A stretch of DNA of 64,000 bases, from assembly GCA_013400975.1 (NCBI GenBank), contig WBMZ01004660.1, positions 1-64,000 of the forward strand. Direction: 5' to 3'. Source of the DNA: Atrichornis clamosus. Lineage: Eukaryota; Chordata; Aves; Passeriformes; Menuridae. Shown one piece after another: positions 12,701-27,200 of the stretch. Positions within the stretch are counted from its first letter, which is position 1; each line of letters starts with the position of its first letter. Under the pieces are notes generated by a model, which was not told where the DNA came from, searched no databases, and was given only the letters and a program-made list of their open reading frames with translations. A program made the translations under genes and the position numbers.

Positions 12701-15700
12701 GTGAGCCACTGTGGAGAGGGAAAATGCACACAAATGACTCCTCAGCTTCCAGCCACGGGCACCCGCTACGGCGCTGCCGGGGGTAAATGCCAGGTCTAAA
12801 ACCAAGAGCAGGAACAATCCTGGAGTTGTACCTGCACAGGCTGATACAATCGGTGTATTGATCTGACAGGGAAGAACTTCATGCAGATGCTAATCTAAAA
12901 CTGGCTCTTCCAAGGCTCCAAGAAACTGTCCCCTGGAAGAGTCACTGCAGAGGGAAAGCCCTGAGTCCCAGGCCGGGTAGCTGTGGAACAGTCCCAGTCT
13001 TGCTGTTTGGTCACAAAGAGAACTTTTGCTGTTAGAAATAAGGTCCAGCAGAGAGTAGAGCTCCTCTCTCCCAGCCTGTGGGCAGTGGTGGGATTAAGCA
13101 CCTTGTCACTGCAAGCATAACATCCAACGTTAGCTGAAGGAAGGAACACTCTTCCCAGTTTTCTTTGACAGTTCATTGTTTAATTGCAATCTGGTTGCTG
13201 GAATCAGAAGAAAACATGTTTTTCACTGGAAATAACATTTTTTCCCCCTGTAATGAACCACAGTATCTTTGTGATATGCTTCTGATTAATTGAGTGAGAG
13301 GTAAGACCCGTAGGACTCTTTGTTCTTTTTCTTTCTTGTGGTATTTGCTATTTTTCTAAGAATGGCCAGTTGCCAGTGTAGCTGGTTGTACAAGAGTAAG
13401 GAACAGTTTGCATGCTGGGTGTGTACATGTTACATTTGGGTTTGGTATTAATCCTGATTTGCTGTTCATGGAAAATTCACTGATGTGGCTGCTAAAATCT
13501 GCAATAACTGAGCAGTCACTGACAGCCAGTACCCACCGTGGCTGGCTGGATGCCTCATGGATTGAGTCAGAAATGGAGGAATTCAATTAGGATTCGGGAA
13601 TGGGCCTTTGAGGGAGAGAATAATTTGAATGGTGTGGGAATTGATTTGGGGAGACTGCAAGATAATCTCTAATTTTTTTCTCGGATTGCAAAATCTAAAT
13701 TCTTCCCTCAGTCACACAAGTGATGCCAGGTTATGGCTCTCCCTCTTCCCACTTCCATGGGGATCTCCAGTGCCTCCAGTGGGCTTTTTCATTGTCAGCA
13801 GCTGGTGATCTTACTGCATGTGGCTGAGGGGAATGCTCCCCATGCCTCGCTCCCTTCTCCCCATGCTCTCTGGCTCCAAAGGCTTTGTTAATTCTCCTTA
13901 ACTACCCATGTTCTCCTTAAGCCTCCTTCAGTGCTGCTTTTCCTCATGCATTTCCCTTTCTCTCCATCTCCACATCCTGAGCAAGCTCCCATCCCTGCTG
14001 CTGTTCCTGTTTATACAAGCTGGTTCACGTGAAGGAAATTAAGATATTGTTTAGCCAAACTGTCTCACTGCACTTTTTAATTCTCTAGATTTATGGTAGA
14101 GCAGCTGTGGCTGAATCCCATTTGAAAAGCTTTTGGGACTTTTTCCTATAAGTGTGAAGTGATATAAAACCTTGGAAGGGGAGAAAGATTTTATCTAAAG
14201 CAATAACAGTAAAATCTGTTTATGTTCAGACTGTTTGTAATACAAGACTGATGCATTCTTTCACCAGGGAATTTGTACCTAGATATAATTTTAAGCCCAG
14301 TTGCCAAAAGGATTGAGGTCTCCCTAAAAAGTCCCCACAGTGCTGTTGTTCACCAGAAATTACACCTGATTCCTTTAGAACTGAGGGGAAGAGGGGCCCA
14401 CGTGCAGTTCAGCTGAGGTGCCCAGCAGCTCTGAGTGGGTGTGAACACCCATTGCTCCCCGGTCTGGTGCCAAAGCCGTGGGACAAAACCCATCACGGCC
14501 TGATCAAACCAGCCAGTGCTGAGTTCTGCCCTCCGAGGAGAAGGAAAGGAAGCACATTCCCTGTAGAAGGGTTCCAGGAATGGCAGTGCAGGAGGATGTG
14601 CTGTAGAGGAGTTTGGTGTGTGTAGCCTTGCCTTGCCCAGGGAAGCATCGTGGTGCCATCCAGAGAACCTCAGGTACCAGAAGAGCCCTGACCAGGCATG
14701 GCTGTGCAGCACACACTTACCTGTCCCCTGGGCAGGAAGGGGTGTAAACCGGGGGGGACTTGGATCTCACACTGGGCCCTCCCTCGGGGACTCCCCTAAT
14801 GCTCATCAGGACAAAAAGGTATTTTTCCTTTCCTCTCTCTTTGCACCCTACAGTGGAATTAGGGAAAGAAAAGGAAAAAGATTGTGTACAAATTAAGTGT
14901 AAAGATAGTGTGAAAATGAAACAAATTTCCATGGCTACTTCAATGTGATTTTACAGAAAATGCTGGAATGTTTTCCCAGTGGATTCGCATTTGATGTATT
15001 TCTTCTTTCTACATAATGAAATGTTAAAAAAACCCAGAAGCTTTAAATAATAAAAGAGGAAGACATTCCTACTGGGGCTGAGCAGAGCAGTCCCAGTTTA
15101 ACTAATGTAACTGTACATTCACTCTGGACCTTTGTCAACACACATTAAAAATACCTCATCAGTTTAACCCATTTCCTTCTCTAGGAGAATCCTGGGAGAT
15201 CACTGCTGCTGAGTGAAGGCAGAGCCACAGCCAGGCGAGGGAAGGGAGCTGTGAAGGCTCCAGTTCCCTGTTGCATAACGCCCTGAGAGACTGGGCTGTC
15301 TCAGCAGAGCTCTGACGAGGCTGAAGCACATGGGCCGTGAAGTGGGGGTGATCTGGGTGCTCCTGGGGGGATGTGGGCTTGGAATGAGCCCTGCAGGTGC
15401 TGCTGCCTGTACCTGCACTGCTGGGGGCACAGGGGATTTATAGCTCCTGTCCCTGCTAATTCTGCTTCTGGTTTTGGCACCTGAACTACTTCCAGCACTG
15501 GGAACAGAGTTTCAGACAACTTTGCACAGCCCTTTGCTAAGGGCACTGTGGATAAGTGTCAGATTTGTTCCCAATCCTCTGGTTCTTACAGACTGAGCTT
15601 CTGGAGGAGCTGGCCTTCAGCTCTGCTGTGTTGCAGAGGGAGAGTTCTCAGAAACTCCTGAAACTAAAGTGAGGCAAAGACCATCATTTGGTTCCTGCCA

Positions 15701-18700
15701 GAGTCTGCTTTTAAATGCTGCAATGAAGGTTTCATATAAGCAGTAAAGCCAAATTCTTTTTATGCCCGAGGACTTAAAGGGAGTGTATTGCACTTGCATC
15801 ACCTGGGCCTGTAAGGGTTTGGACGTGCTTGGCTCCTGTAGAAATGAAAGGCTAATGGGAAGAGCTAATTGTGATAGAGAGTTCTGTAAAAGCTCTCAGA
15901 AAATTCTGTTACTGCATTGAAATCCTGGAGATCTGAGTAGCATCCATCTTCCTAAATCCTGTCGAATAATCACTTGGATTTTCCAGAGTGCTCACAGTAG
16001 GACTTGAGGTTGTATTCCACTGACTGAGATCTGGTCACTGTAAACAGAGGAAATTACTCAGGATGCCTTGAATAGTTCTGTGTGGGGAGGTTCAGATGCT
16101 TCCCACGAGGAGGCAGCTGAGCCTAGAGCTCTCCCCAGGGGACAGCTCAAGGCTGCTCCCAGGATGTGTAAGCTGCCCCACACTAAATCCATGGATCCTT
16201 GGGATGGAGGCTCTTGACAAGGAGTGTAAGGGAGAAGTTTTCTTGGTTTTCCTTGTCCTGTGCATCTGTATTTGGTCCAGGCACTGGTGCTGGACTTGAG
16301 GAAATGTGGGTATCCCTGAGCTGGTGAAGGTGCTGGTGACAGCAGGGTTGGGTTGGAAGTTGTGTGGCCTCTCTGCACTCCTGTACCCACTTTCTGCAGG
16401 GAGATGGGGATAGAACCACTAAACCAATCGTGTTCCTGACAGTACACTTCAAAATCAGAGAAGTGTTCCCAAATGTGGGAAGGTGAAGCGTGTTCCTGTG
16501 AGTGCCCACCAGTGAGAGTCGGAAGTGACACTCGTGGCTGCTCCTTACTGGTATTCCCAGTCCTGCTCAGCAACCAGCACAGAGGGCTCAGGGTGCCAGA
16601 CCTGCCCGGCCAGGCAGCCCAGGGCTGGGATGAACCTCCCTGCGCCCTCCTGCAGTGCAGACATTGCTTCAGTCTTTCACTGGAGCTGTTCCCTGAGCCA
16701 GTGGTGGGTCCTGCTCAGCCTTGCTCTGGCACTGTCATGGTTTTCAGCTGCATTATGGAGAGGAGAGGCTGCTTTTCAGCACTTCATCCTGACATTCCTT
16801 TTTCCTGGTGGGCCTCTTTGCTGATTTCTATTCTTGTAGGACACAGGGGCACTCACAGACAGACAGTTTGGCAGAGAGGAGCAAATCATCCATCACTGAA
16901 GTACAATAATCACTATTTCCACCATGGTTTATTCACTGTTTTACAGGTGTCCCCTGAAGAGAGGCCTTCTGTCAGAGGAACATCAGAACATCCAGGCGTG
17001 TCAGAGGGAAGTGGTTAAGGAGGAGAGCAAAAGGGAATTTCCAGGGAATGGTAAAAAATGTGAGTAAAGCTACAATGCTGTAACTCCACTTGTGTGGGTG
17101 TAATTCCCCCAGAGTGCACATTTGCTTAGGGAGGTGATGCACTCTCACTGAAAATCATGATCAAAGGTTGGGCAGAGTTTTAATTTCAGGCCATTTCTAT
17201 GAATTGGAAGCAGTGTGATTACTGTGAATTTCAGGGAAAGTTATGGGATTGACTCCTGAATTTGATGGATTGTCACAGAAGGATCAAATCAAGCTGAAAG
17301 AAATTGAAGTTGTAGCTGTCATGTGGAGTGTGACAGCTGTAACTGCAGAGAGGGATGATCCAAATGGTTTGCCTTCAAACCCTTTCATTTTCCTGCTCAC
17401 TTGGATCTGTTTGGACAATCTCAGGTCATCTGCTCTCTTACCTGCCACAATTACCTGTCACAGAGATTCTGCAGTCAGTTTTACAGAGGGAGCAGCCTTC
17501 CCAAAATATCTTAGTGTTGTTCCAGAGTATGTGGAAGAATCCCTGGGAAAAAAAGATCTTTTGTTCTCTAGGCATTTATGGAAAGTTCGAGCTTGCTCAT
17601 TTACTGGGTTTAAATTATACCTGTTTATGCAGCATTTGTATCAGGGAGCATTTGCACACAGAATGTCCCCAGTCAGGGCTGGCACCAGTGGCCTGTCTGT
17701 GCCGGGGACTGTTCCTTAGTCCCCTTAGTCCTTAGACCCTTTCCTCTCCTGTCTGAGCCCCTGGATCCATAACATTCCGTGTCTGCGGGGCAGTGCTCAG
17801 CCAGGCTCACTGTGCAGGGGAACATGCAGGATTTTCTGACATCCCTGGGAAAGGAGGATTGCACGGATGCAGCCTCTGCCACCGAGCACGTCACTGAAAC
17901 AGTCCAGTGAACCTGAGCTGTGAGATGTCTTGGGACACTCCTGGGAGGCTTTGCTTCCCTCCAGTATCATTCCATTCTTGTGCAAGGGTCTGCTGAAAGA
18001 GGGTGAAAGCAAGGAGAACTTGTGCAGGAACCATGTTCATATCTCTCATGGCAGAAGAGATTGTCACAGGATGTTCAGAGGCACATTTCTGCCTGATTTT
18101 CATGTTATTAGTGAAGCTGAAATAATTATTCTAGTTTTATTTCTAATAATGATTATAAGGAATGGACCAGATTCCTGTTACTGGGCTATTTTTATACCTC
18201 CCCAAATGGAGCTCTAAGTGGGTGCAAATTACCTCAGTAATTCACAGGTGTAAGTATCTGCATCCCATTATTAGAAACATTAACAGAAGGGTTGGTGGAG
18301 AAGCGCTTGCCTTAGCAGAGCTCACTGCAAATTTATTTTTCCTGAACTTCTACTTTTTTTTTCTCCCTCCTTCCCGAAAACAGTGGAGAGGATCTGATAC
18401 TAATGAAAGGCTGATTTCCCAGCCCTGCAGATCTGAATTGTGCTTGCACCTGAACAGCTCTGGTGAGTGTTTCTCTCCCGGTTCAGTCCACATAGCTCAG
18501 CTGGAACTGTGAGTCTGGGGGGAATCTCTGCTTACAGCCCTCAAGTGCTTATTAGTTTTTACTCAGAACTTCCTCACGCAGGTTAAGATCAAAAGGAGCT
18601 GAAGTGGTCTTGTTTAACATGTGGGGGAAACATTGAGTAGGCAGTGCTGCCACACCTGGGGTTTGTGAGCACCCAGGGGTGCCCTGCCTGTGCCAGGGGC

Positions 18701-21700
18701 CACCCTGGCAGCCTGGGAATGGCAGCTCTGCCTGCTCTGCTCAGGGACATCCGTTCCTGCCATGTTCCATGAGCTGGAACTCAAAGTTAAGCCATCCTGT
18801 TTTCAAATCCATGCACATTCCCCTATTCCAGCTCCCACATGTTTACACATTCTTGAAGGAATCTCTGTTTGAAGGAGAATTAATTTGCAGCAGCATGGAA
18901 TATTTAATCAGGTGTCTGCCCCATTTGGAGCTCCCAGAATCTGAGAGAACAGAAAATAACACACAATTGTCATCAGCAGTTTTCCAATCTGTGTAAATTG
19001 ACAGCTCAAAATGAGGAAGCCTGACTAGCACTGCTCTAATTCCCAGTGGAAAATAACCTCATGTAGCCACGATGGTCATGGGTGGGTGAAGAAAAAAGAG
19101 ATTCTTCTCAATTCTTGTCTTCCCTATCACCTGGATAGAAATGCACATCCAGCTGTTCCAGTGGCAATATTCCCACTGAGAAGTGGTAGTTGGCAACAGC
19201 AGTGGGGCAGTGCTAAAGAATTGATGGATTGTTAAATTACAGTTAGAGGATTATGGAGCTTTCTCTTCCTTACAGCCAGGAGTGCATTAATGCCTGTAAG
19301 TTCTGGTACCCAGTGATCGTAAGGATACAGAGCCACAGATCTTCACTGATGTGGCTGCACATGGAAGTTGTCCATTTGAACTTGTGACATCCCAACTGTG
19401 TGTCCACAGAGTTCCAGGGAAGGGGCAAACGGTAAATTCTGTTCTAGGAAAGGTGACCAGAACCTGAGGACAGTTTCTCACTTGAGCTGTGTTACAGACA
19501 GGCCTGAAAGACAGAGTTCTAAAACTGTCAGGAAGATGAGAAAACCTACTCAAGTGAATTAGTCCTGCAACTTCCACTGAAAACTGGTTTTTTGCACTCT
19601 GGAAATTAACTCTGGGGTACTACTTCTGCATCTTAAGTCTCCAGTGAGCCAGGTCCTGAGGTTTTGATTCAGCCCTTGTTCATGTCTGATTCAGTCAGAC
19701 TCCCATGGAATTCTGTGAGAACAAATGAGTGGTAATCTGTCATAAAAATTCCTGAGGATGCCGTGTGTGCATCCACAGTTAGAGATGTGTTCTGCCTGTC
19801 TGAGCCAAACTGCACAAGTCCCTGTAACTTCTGAGACACTGGAGCAGTGTGAAGGGATTTCAGGGAATAGTGACCATGTGGCTTACATTACTTTTATTCT
19901 TCACACCCCCTCGAAACTCAGATGGAAGTCAGGTCTTTGGTGAGTCTGGCTTTGGTGAGGTCAAAGAGAGAATTAAATCTTGCTTTCTGGCTGGTGCGGT
20001 GAATGTCTGTGGAAGAGAGGGATTACAATTATGTCCCCTGGTCATTAGGGCCTCCTGCAGGTACCATAAGGGCTGTGGGAATTAAAGCAAGGAGTTGGAT
20101 GACACTGTCCAGGCACAGCATTTATGCCTGGATTGATTTTCACATGAAAATTTGCCTGAGATTCCTTTTTTTCAAGGTTGCCTGTCTGGGAGAACTCACT
20201 CCAGTGTCTGATCATGCTGACCTAATCTTCTGCAACCTTTGTGCTGCAGTCCCTCCTGTTGTGACAGCAGTGGGAAAGGGCTTTGACACATGGTTTTCTC
20301 CTTAAGTGTCACTTTCCTGCTTTTTATCACTTCCCCTTTCTGGTGGCAATATAATACGAAGTTGCACTGTGCCACGACCTCAGAGAGAAGCAGTCAATGA
20401 GCTGGTCCTGCCTGGAATGGGGGGCGTGCAGCTCCTGTCCCCCACGTTCTGCCTGTGCTCTGCATTTCCTCCTGCAGGACTTGTGCTCAGCACATCCCTG
20501 AGTCCTCCTGTGCTGGTCTGAGCTCCAGCTGCTCCCGTCTGCACACGGGGATACAGCCCTGTGCGGTGCCACTGCTCCTGAAACAGCACATCTCTAAATA
20601 AATCCCCACGTGAGGAGCTCACGAGAGAGAAGGACTTGGAGCACACACGTAGGGAGGTCTTAAGTGTTCCCAAAACCTCCTGCAAGCTCTCGGGGATTGC
20701 CTTTTTACAGCAAACACTGACTGAAAACTGGGAAATACTTGACAAGAACAACTCCACAGCCCCCCTGGAAGTGCCCGCAAACCACTGATACTCTGCAAGG
20801 AAGTCAAGGAACTTTACTGAGTGATGATTACTGCAAATGAGGAGGAATTATCTATTACCTCAGAGTCTGGGTGAATTTTAATTATTTAGGACAGAATGCA
20901 CAGTTTAAAAGAGAAGTTCTAGGAGATGTTTTCCATATATACATTAATCTCGATCCAATTAAAGCATTTCATATAGTTGACATTTAAGTTAGTTTAATAA
21001 CATGACTTAGAATATTGTTTGAGATCAAAGATGCAGAGTCTTTGAATCTTTTATCATCCTTTTAAATCTCTTCAAGTCCTTGTCAGTGCTTTATCATTCT
21101 TTTAGTACAAGGTTGAAGAACATGCAGAAATTTCCAAAGTTTTATTAGAAACAATTGCTTATTTTCATAAAGAAATGTAAAAAAGGTAACACCGTGGCCT
21201 AAAAGTAGATGAGAGACTATAAACAGACTTCCCTGTTAAAAATAATAAACACACTGAGTCATTAAGGCCTATATGAGCTCATCAAGTGGAGATTAGACAA
21301 GAAAAATGCTGCCTGAATCCCAGTGGCAAGTCCTCCAGCTTTCCAGAGGGCAGGGGTATTTTAAAAAGAGAGAGGGTTTTTTCCTCCGTGTGAAGACCTT
21401 TGTCTGTGTTGCTGCTTCTGCTGAGTCCTTTCCGTGCAGTAAAAAACTACAATGTGCTGTGGAACAAACCAAAAGTACACAGAAATTGGAATGCTAAAGA
21501 AACCTCTTTTACTATCCAGGCTTATTTCAGTTCTTGTTCACACTTGATTTTGCCACAAAACATCCTCTGTTCTGGGTTCCCAAGAGGAGGGAAGAGCTTC
21601 TGGCTGTTGTGCTTTGCTTTAGGAACTGGAAGGCACGAGAAGTCTCAGAGGCACCTCTGAGGCACCTGGATTTGGATGTACATCCTCTGGGCACTCAGAT

Positions 21701-22115
21701 CTGTGAGGAGAAGCTGCTTCCCCTTGCCAGAGCCCTTGGGGATGGGGAAGGAAGAGAGATCTTTGAGGACATTGTTCTCCTGGAACGAAGGGGAATGCAT
21801 TTAAAACAAACAGTTTTTTATATGGCTAAACTCCCCCAGCTGCCTCCAGAACTTGCACAATACAGGCATCTCTGGCTTGGCTGAGAGGATTTTTTAAGAA
21901 TTGACTTCACAAATCGGTTTTGTTTTGCTCTTGCTGTGGGGTGAGCTGTAGGAATGCCACAATGGAACAAAAGGAAACACTCCTCCAGCCAAACTCTGCT
22001 CTCCCAGCCCCACAAACCCACTCAGCCAGTTCAGTAGCAGCAGCAGAACAGAGGTAAAAGTGTTATAACTCCAGAGACCTCTAAGTATTGATCTGTGGGC
22101 AGGAGCAGGAGACAG
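9737..22115. other. Intergenic, no gene recognised
   Basis: No coding exon, RNA gene or clear transposon is recognised in this 12.4-kb stretch. Open frames up to about 180 codons exist (for example 11202-11753 on +), but they lack homology that I recognise and overlap open frames on the other strand. The block at about 20820-21300 is AT-rich with many ATTA/TTAAT words and no repeat signature; it is the best candidate here for a conserved non-coding element. Confidence 0.5.
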
Positions 22116-22225
22116 AAGGTGGTTCACTGGTTAAAGCACAGGTCAGTGCTGCACTTCCAGGGTGCTGCAGTTCAAACCACACCTGAGTGAGCAGGTTCCC
22201 AGCAATGTGTCACCCCATCACACAG
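22116..22225 (+). repeat. Possible ancient tRNA-derived SINE (MIR/CORE-SINE-like)
   Basis: The segment has a tRNA-like A-box region (CACTGGTTAAAGCACA, about 22125-22140). A B-box-like GCAGTTCAAACC follows at 22167-22178, at a spacing usual for tRNA heads. After it comes AGCAATGTGTCACC, resembling the MIR core text AGCTGTGTGACC. It does not fold into a good cloverleaf, so it is not a functional tRNA. The match is by eye and degenerate. Confidence 0.4.
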
Positions 22226-24024
22226 CCACAGCACAGCGAGTCTGGCTCTGCTCCGGAAACAGGGCAAGAGAAAACATCATGAGATCCATTACTCAAGAGA
22301 ACCTGCCCTGAAGTAAATGTGTCACAAGAGGTGTGTCATGGTATCACCGCTGATATCCAGGGGATAGGAAGTAACTCAGCCTTTCCTCTTGATTGCCTTG
22401 GCTGAGCTGGAACCCCAGTAAATGATCTCCTGATCTGGGGATGTAGAAAACATGTTGAGTGTCACACTTTTACTGAGAAAGTAACTGAAAGGGAGGGTAT
22501 AGGCACTGCATCTTCCTTGCTCATACTTGCTATAAGGACATGAAAAAAAAAGACTAGGATTCGGCTCTTCAGCATCCATGTGTGGTCCTTAATCTTCCCA
22601 TTCCTTTCTTAGGGATCTCCCCTTTACCTAACTTTGTATAATGAGGCTCTAAGGAATAACATCATTTGTTCACCCTATACCCATCTTGTATGTTTGAGTT
22701 TTGTTACTTTGAATATTCAGGTAGAGGAGACTTGGGGGCAAAGGTCAGTGACTGCCAGAACGTCACCAAGTATCAGTGAAGATGCTCTGTGGACAGGATT
22801 GTGCAAATCCCACGTGGTGGTGGCAGAACACCTGGGGGGACCCACGGGAGAACAGCTGGAGCCAGGTTGAGAAATAGGGGTGGAAGTTCTTTCCTTTGCC
22901 ACTGGATCACATGTTTGGAGGTCACGGAAGCATCTTACGGGGCACAGAAACTACACCCTGTGAAAGCAGCTGTACTGAAGCAGCAGGAACACTTCTGCTG
23001 AGTGTGAGTTGTGTGTTTGTTGTGCTGCTCACCCTGTGTTTGTGATGGACACCACCACTGCCTGTTGTTCCTGTGGAAAAGCAATTGTTCACCTTGCAGT
23101 GAGGGTGCAGAGGGGTCCGACCTTAAATCTGACCCAAAAGTGTGAGCTACAGAAAATGAGAAGAATTAGGCAGATGTCACTTCAGATGTTTGGCAGTAAA
23201 TAACTGGCCAATTGTTTGACGTTTTGCCCTTGTGGTGTCCCCTGGTGCCCGGGCACAGCTCACACCTGGGGCACTGAGGATACCCACAGCTCACTGCTGG
23301 GCTCACCTGACAGGAAAGCCGTGGGAGAGCTAAAACCCCCAGCTTTTACCTGCCTGAAGCCTCTTTTGGGGTCAGTGACAAACGTTCTCGGTGGCCTGGA
23401 GTCACCCAGCCCCGCTGGAGCGGCTGAGCTGGACACCGCACCTGCAGGTCGGGCCAGGACATCCCGGTTCTCCTGCCGGGTTTTTCTGGGGCTCCCGGCT
23501 GTTAAGTGGGGCAGCAGCTCCCTCTGCTGATCCGAAACATTCCTCATCCCATCCCTCCGCTGCAAATGCAGCCGAGGATCAGAAATGGGACCGGGCCGTT
23601 GGCTGGGCAGTGTCCGTGTGGTCATTCCCGGCCCGCCCAGGGATGTCCGGAGCTCCCACTCCTCACTGTTCCCCAGCACAGCTCTGCAGAGCCGGTGGAA
23701 CTGGAGAAATCACTTCAAATGGAATTTTGATTGTATTAACATAAGGACCAAAATCTTTGATGCTTTCTGTACCGTTTTCCTCCAGTTCCCTGGTGGTTTT
23801 AGCACCTTGAACTGCAGAAGTCACCAGTCAGGTTCTGCTCATTTCTCACCCACTGTGTTGCTCAGGTTAAAATTGCCTGTAATTCTCATTCCTCATTTTC
23901 CAGGAGCACGAGCCTAGTCTGGACCCTTAGGAGAGCCATAAAACCTTTGAGGAGTTGGTGCTGACAGCACTGGGCATTCTGTGTGCTTCCAGCAAGGCGA
24001 GGCTGCTGGGTTTGTCCTGTGCTT
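22226..24024. other. Intergenic, no gene recognised
   Basis: Nothing definite is seen. A GC-rich patch at 23220-23700 is open in several frames on both strands, which reflects composition. No splice-consistent exon chain or familiar protein was found. Confidence 0.5.
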
Positions 24025-24283
24025 GACTTTTTCCACTCTTTCAAACTCAAAGAGGGGAAATTTAGGTTAGATATTGGGAAGAAATGGCTCCCTGTGAGGG
24101 TGGGGAGGCCCTGGCACAGGGTGCCCAGAGAAGCTGTGGCTGCCCCTGGATCCCTGGAAGTGTCCAAGGCCAGGCTGGATGGGGCTTGGAGCAACCTGGG
24201 ATAGTGGGAGGTGTCCCTGCCCATGGCAGCTTTAAGGTCCCTTCCAACCCGAACCAGTCTGGGATTGTGTGATTCTATGACTT
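24025..24283 (+). mobile_element. CR1 LINE 3' fragment
   Basis: This is a textbook CR1 3' tail. It runs from CTCAAAGAGGGGAAATTTAG, through CCCAGAGAAGCTGTGGCTGC and a GGAAGTGTCCAAGGCCAGGC stretch, to TTCCAACCCGAACC and a terminal GTGTGATTCTATGA. It is 5'-truncated and inserted in + orientation. It shares its body with the copies at 41173 (inverted) and 45763. Confidence 0.95.
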
Positions 24284-27200
24284 TAAGCCCATACAGAATC
24301 TGGATGTGATTGATCATAATAATAATCATGAACAGAGCAGAGATATTACTTCCAGGATCATTTTCCCCTTATGCAGAAAAGCCTGGTTCTTCTTAAAATG
24401 CCCTTTAATGTTGACATTTAGCGGCATTTATTTAACCTCGCAGAGGCTTCAAAACCAATTTGCAAAGTAAGTTTCACCCCTCAGCATTTCGAGCTCTCAT
24501 CAATACACTTGTAAGGAATATGTAAGTTTATGCTTGAAACTTTTTGGTGTTATTGTAGCTTTTTTTCCTATTTGCTTGTGTTTTTCTTCTCTAAGTCAAA
24601 CTAAGAAATTAATTTTTTATAGAAAGTCTGTTAGTTATGTGGAATTTTAAATTCACATGTTTAGATGTAAATGATTTTGTGAGAAACACTTGTGTGCTTT
24701 CAGGCCCTTTCTCTGAGACCTGTCATGGATACTGGTGGCATATCTGGAAAAAATGGGTGCCTAAAACCCACAGGAGCTGGTCAGTCCTTAGTCCAGTTTC
24801 TTCAGTTCAACGCAGGTTTTTCATACTGTGTGTATTTATTAGCAGTGCTTTAAAGCACCATTAGTGTTTGCTGTGATTGCTGCTCCCCTTCTGTGGTGTG
24901 CCAGTTGCTGATTCACTGCTAAAGAGCAGGAAAATGTGCAGGAAAATCACGAGCAAACACCCGCTCCAGAAAATACAGAGGAAATACTTGAATTGAGCAG
25001 ACACCGAGAAAGGTGTTTCACCTCAGACTGTGTCAAAATGTCATTTTTATTTCATTACTAGAGTTAAACATAAGAAGCATGTGGTAAAATGACTCAAACC
25101 ACTTGCCATTAGCTGTGCTGATAACTGTACTAATTCCAGAGGAAGCACTTAAGTAATTCCATTGAGTTTTATAGGATGGTAATCAACAGTGATTGTAGCT
25201 TAGTCTGCAAATGAGTGCGCCTGATTTGTGACTGTGACGTGATCTGCAAAGCAACACGAGGAAGCACCCGTTCCCTGTCAGTGTGGGGAGTGGGTGGCAG
25301 TGAATCAGCTTTTGGCTGAGCTGGGGAGGGCAGCCCGGGCTCTGCTGCCACCACTGGCACCCCCTCTCCACCTCCACCCGTCCCCTGTGCTGCTTCCCAC
25401 TGCTGAGAGACGGAGTTTCCACAGACCCGGATCCCTTCATTTGTGTGTGGGAAAAGCATCGTGCTGGGGCCAGCCAGCTGTGCTGAGCAGCTTGCTCAGC
25501 CCCACTGCCACGTGGCACTTGTCGGTCGTTCCTGCCCTCCAGGCCTTTGGAGTGAAGCTTCCTCACGGACCATCCGTGTTTTACCTCCTCATCGTGAGGA
25601 GGGCCACGAACTTCATCGTATCCAGCCTTAGCTGGCATTTCCTCACCCTTCGAAGGGGTGACTGGGAGCAGAACTCGGCTCTGCTAGCGCAGGCATGAGA
25701 GCAAGAGCTGTGTTTTTTGTGACTCGTATCTGTTTATTTTTCTTGGTGCATGCAGTTGTCTCGCGTATTTCTGGTGCCAGGCTTTCTGCTCAAAGCAGCT
25801 GAGCAAGAACTCAGGCATGTAGAGTGGATAAGTTGTACCACCAGTATAAATTCACAGGTAATTAAGGGAGATAGAAAAAAAAATCCAACCAGAAATGCAA
25901 GTTGGAAAACGACCCCTCTCCTGTGCTGAGTCCTGGCAATGCATAAAGACAAGGACAAATGTTGCAATAACCTGATGCTCATCAACCACTAAACTGGGAC
26001 AGGAATCAAAACAGATGGGAAAATGGTCTGTGGTGGTTCTTCTCACACCTCAGCCACTGTCCTGGATATAAATCCACCTGTGACCCTTCTCCCTCCGCTG
26101 GAAGAGAGAGCTCCACAGTGCCAGGGCCTGGGGACACATCATGGATTAATAGTGAAGCCACAGGAGTTCAAGGTTGCACTGCATAAAGGAAAATGCTCAA
26201 TATTTACGATCACAGCTTGCTAAATGCTTCCCTTCATCCATAATTTTTGCCTTTTAAAAAAAAGTATTATTATTTCCTAAGTAAATTCAGTTAATTTAAG
26301 GAGTGAGGATTTCCCTGTTTTGGAATATCTCATGGCCTCTTACAAATTCTGTTATAATTAGTTCAAGACTATCTCCAACTGTTTTCCTGAGAGGAAACTT
26401 TCCCTGGCTGCAGGAATCTTGGCTCCACTTCCCTGGAATCTTTCAGCAGTGTGATATCTCCTGACAGGATGCAGGTTTTGGAGTGATTGCTCCAGGCTTT
26501 AGAAGAGCAAGATGCAGGTCCAGGAGCCATTTCTGGCATTGCTTCATGTTCTGGGAACTTTTACAAAGACTGGGTTCCAGAGGCTGAACTGTGGCTCCAG
26601 AAGTTGTTTTGATGTTCTCACTCTGCTTTTGGGGACATTACCCTATGTTTGAGGAGGTAAAAATAGAACAAAGCTGCCCAGGATTGTGAAGAGGGACTAA
26701 ACTCGATACATCAGGGCTGGACAGGGCAGAAGTGCAGCTCGGTTCTGTCTCCCCAACCCTCACGTGATCCCCAGCTTTTGGCAGAGGTGACTGCATGTGG
26801 TGGAGATTAATGTTTCTTTAACTGCTCTCTTCTAACCTTTGCTTAGAAGAGCTGGGCTGTCCTGAGAACAAAGCGTCAGCCTCGCTCTCTGAGCTCCGTG
26901 AGGTTTTACACAGGTGGAAACGAGAAGAGAGCCATGAATTGGGCACTCCTGAACACTCATAAAAGCAACAAATAAGGTGGATATGAGTAGAATGAAAGTT
27001 CAGGTTCTTAAATGGTGTCACGTGAGACACTGTAAAGCTTTGATTTTCTTTTTTGATCATACCAGAACCTCCTCTCACACCCCTCGAACTCTCCTGTAAT
27101 TCTGGCTGAACAGTCCCACTTGAAACCCCAACAAGCACAGCCGTTCAGAGTGAGAATGAATAATGAAAATTCTTTATGTTCTACAATATAGAGCTTCTTC

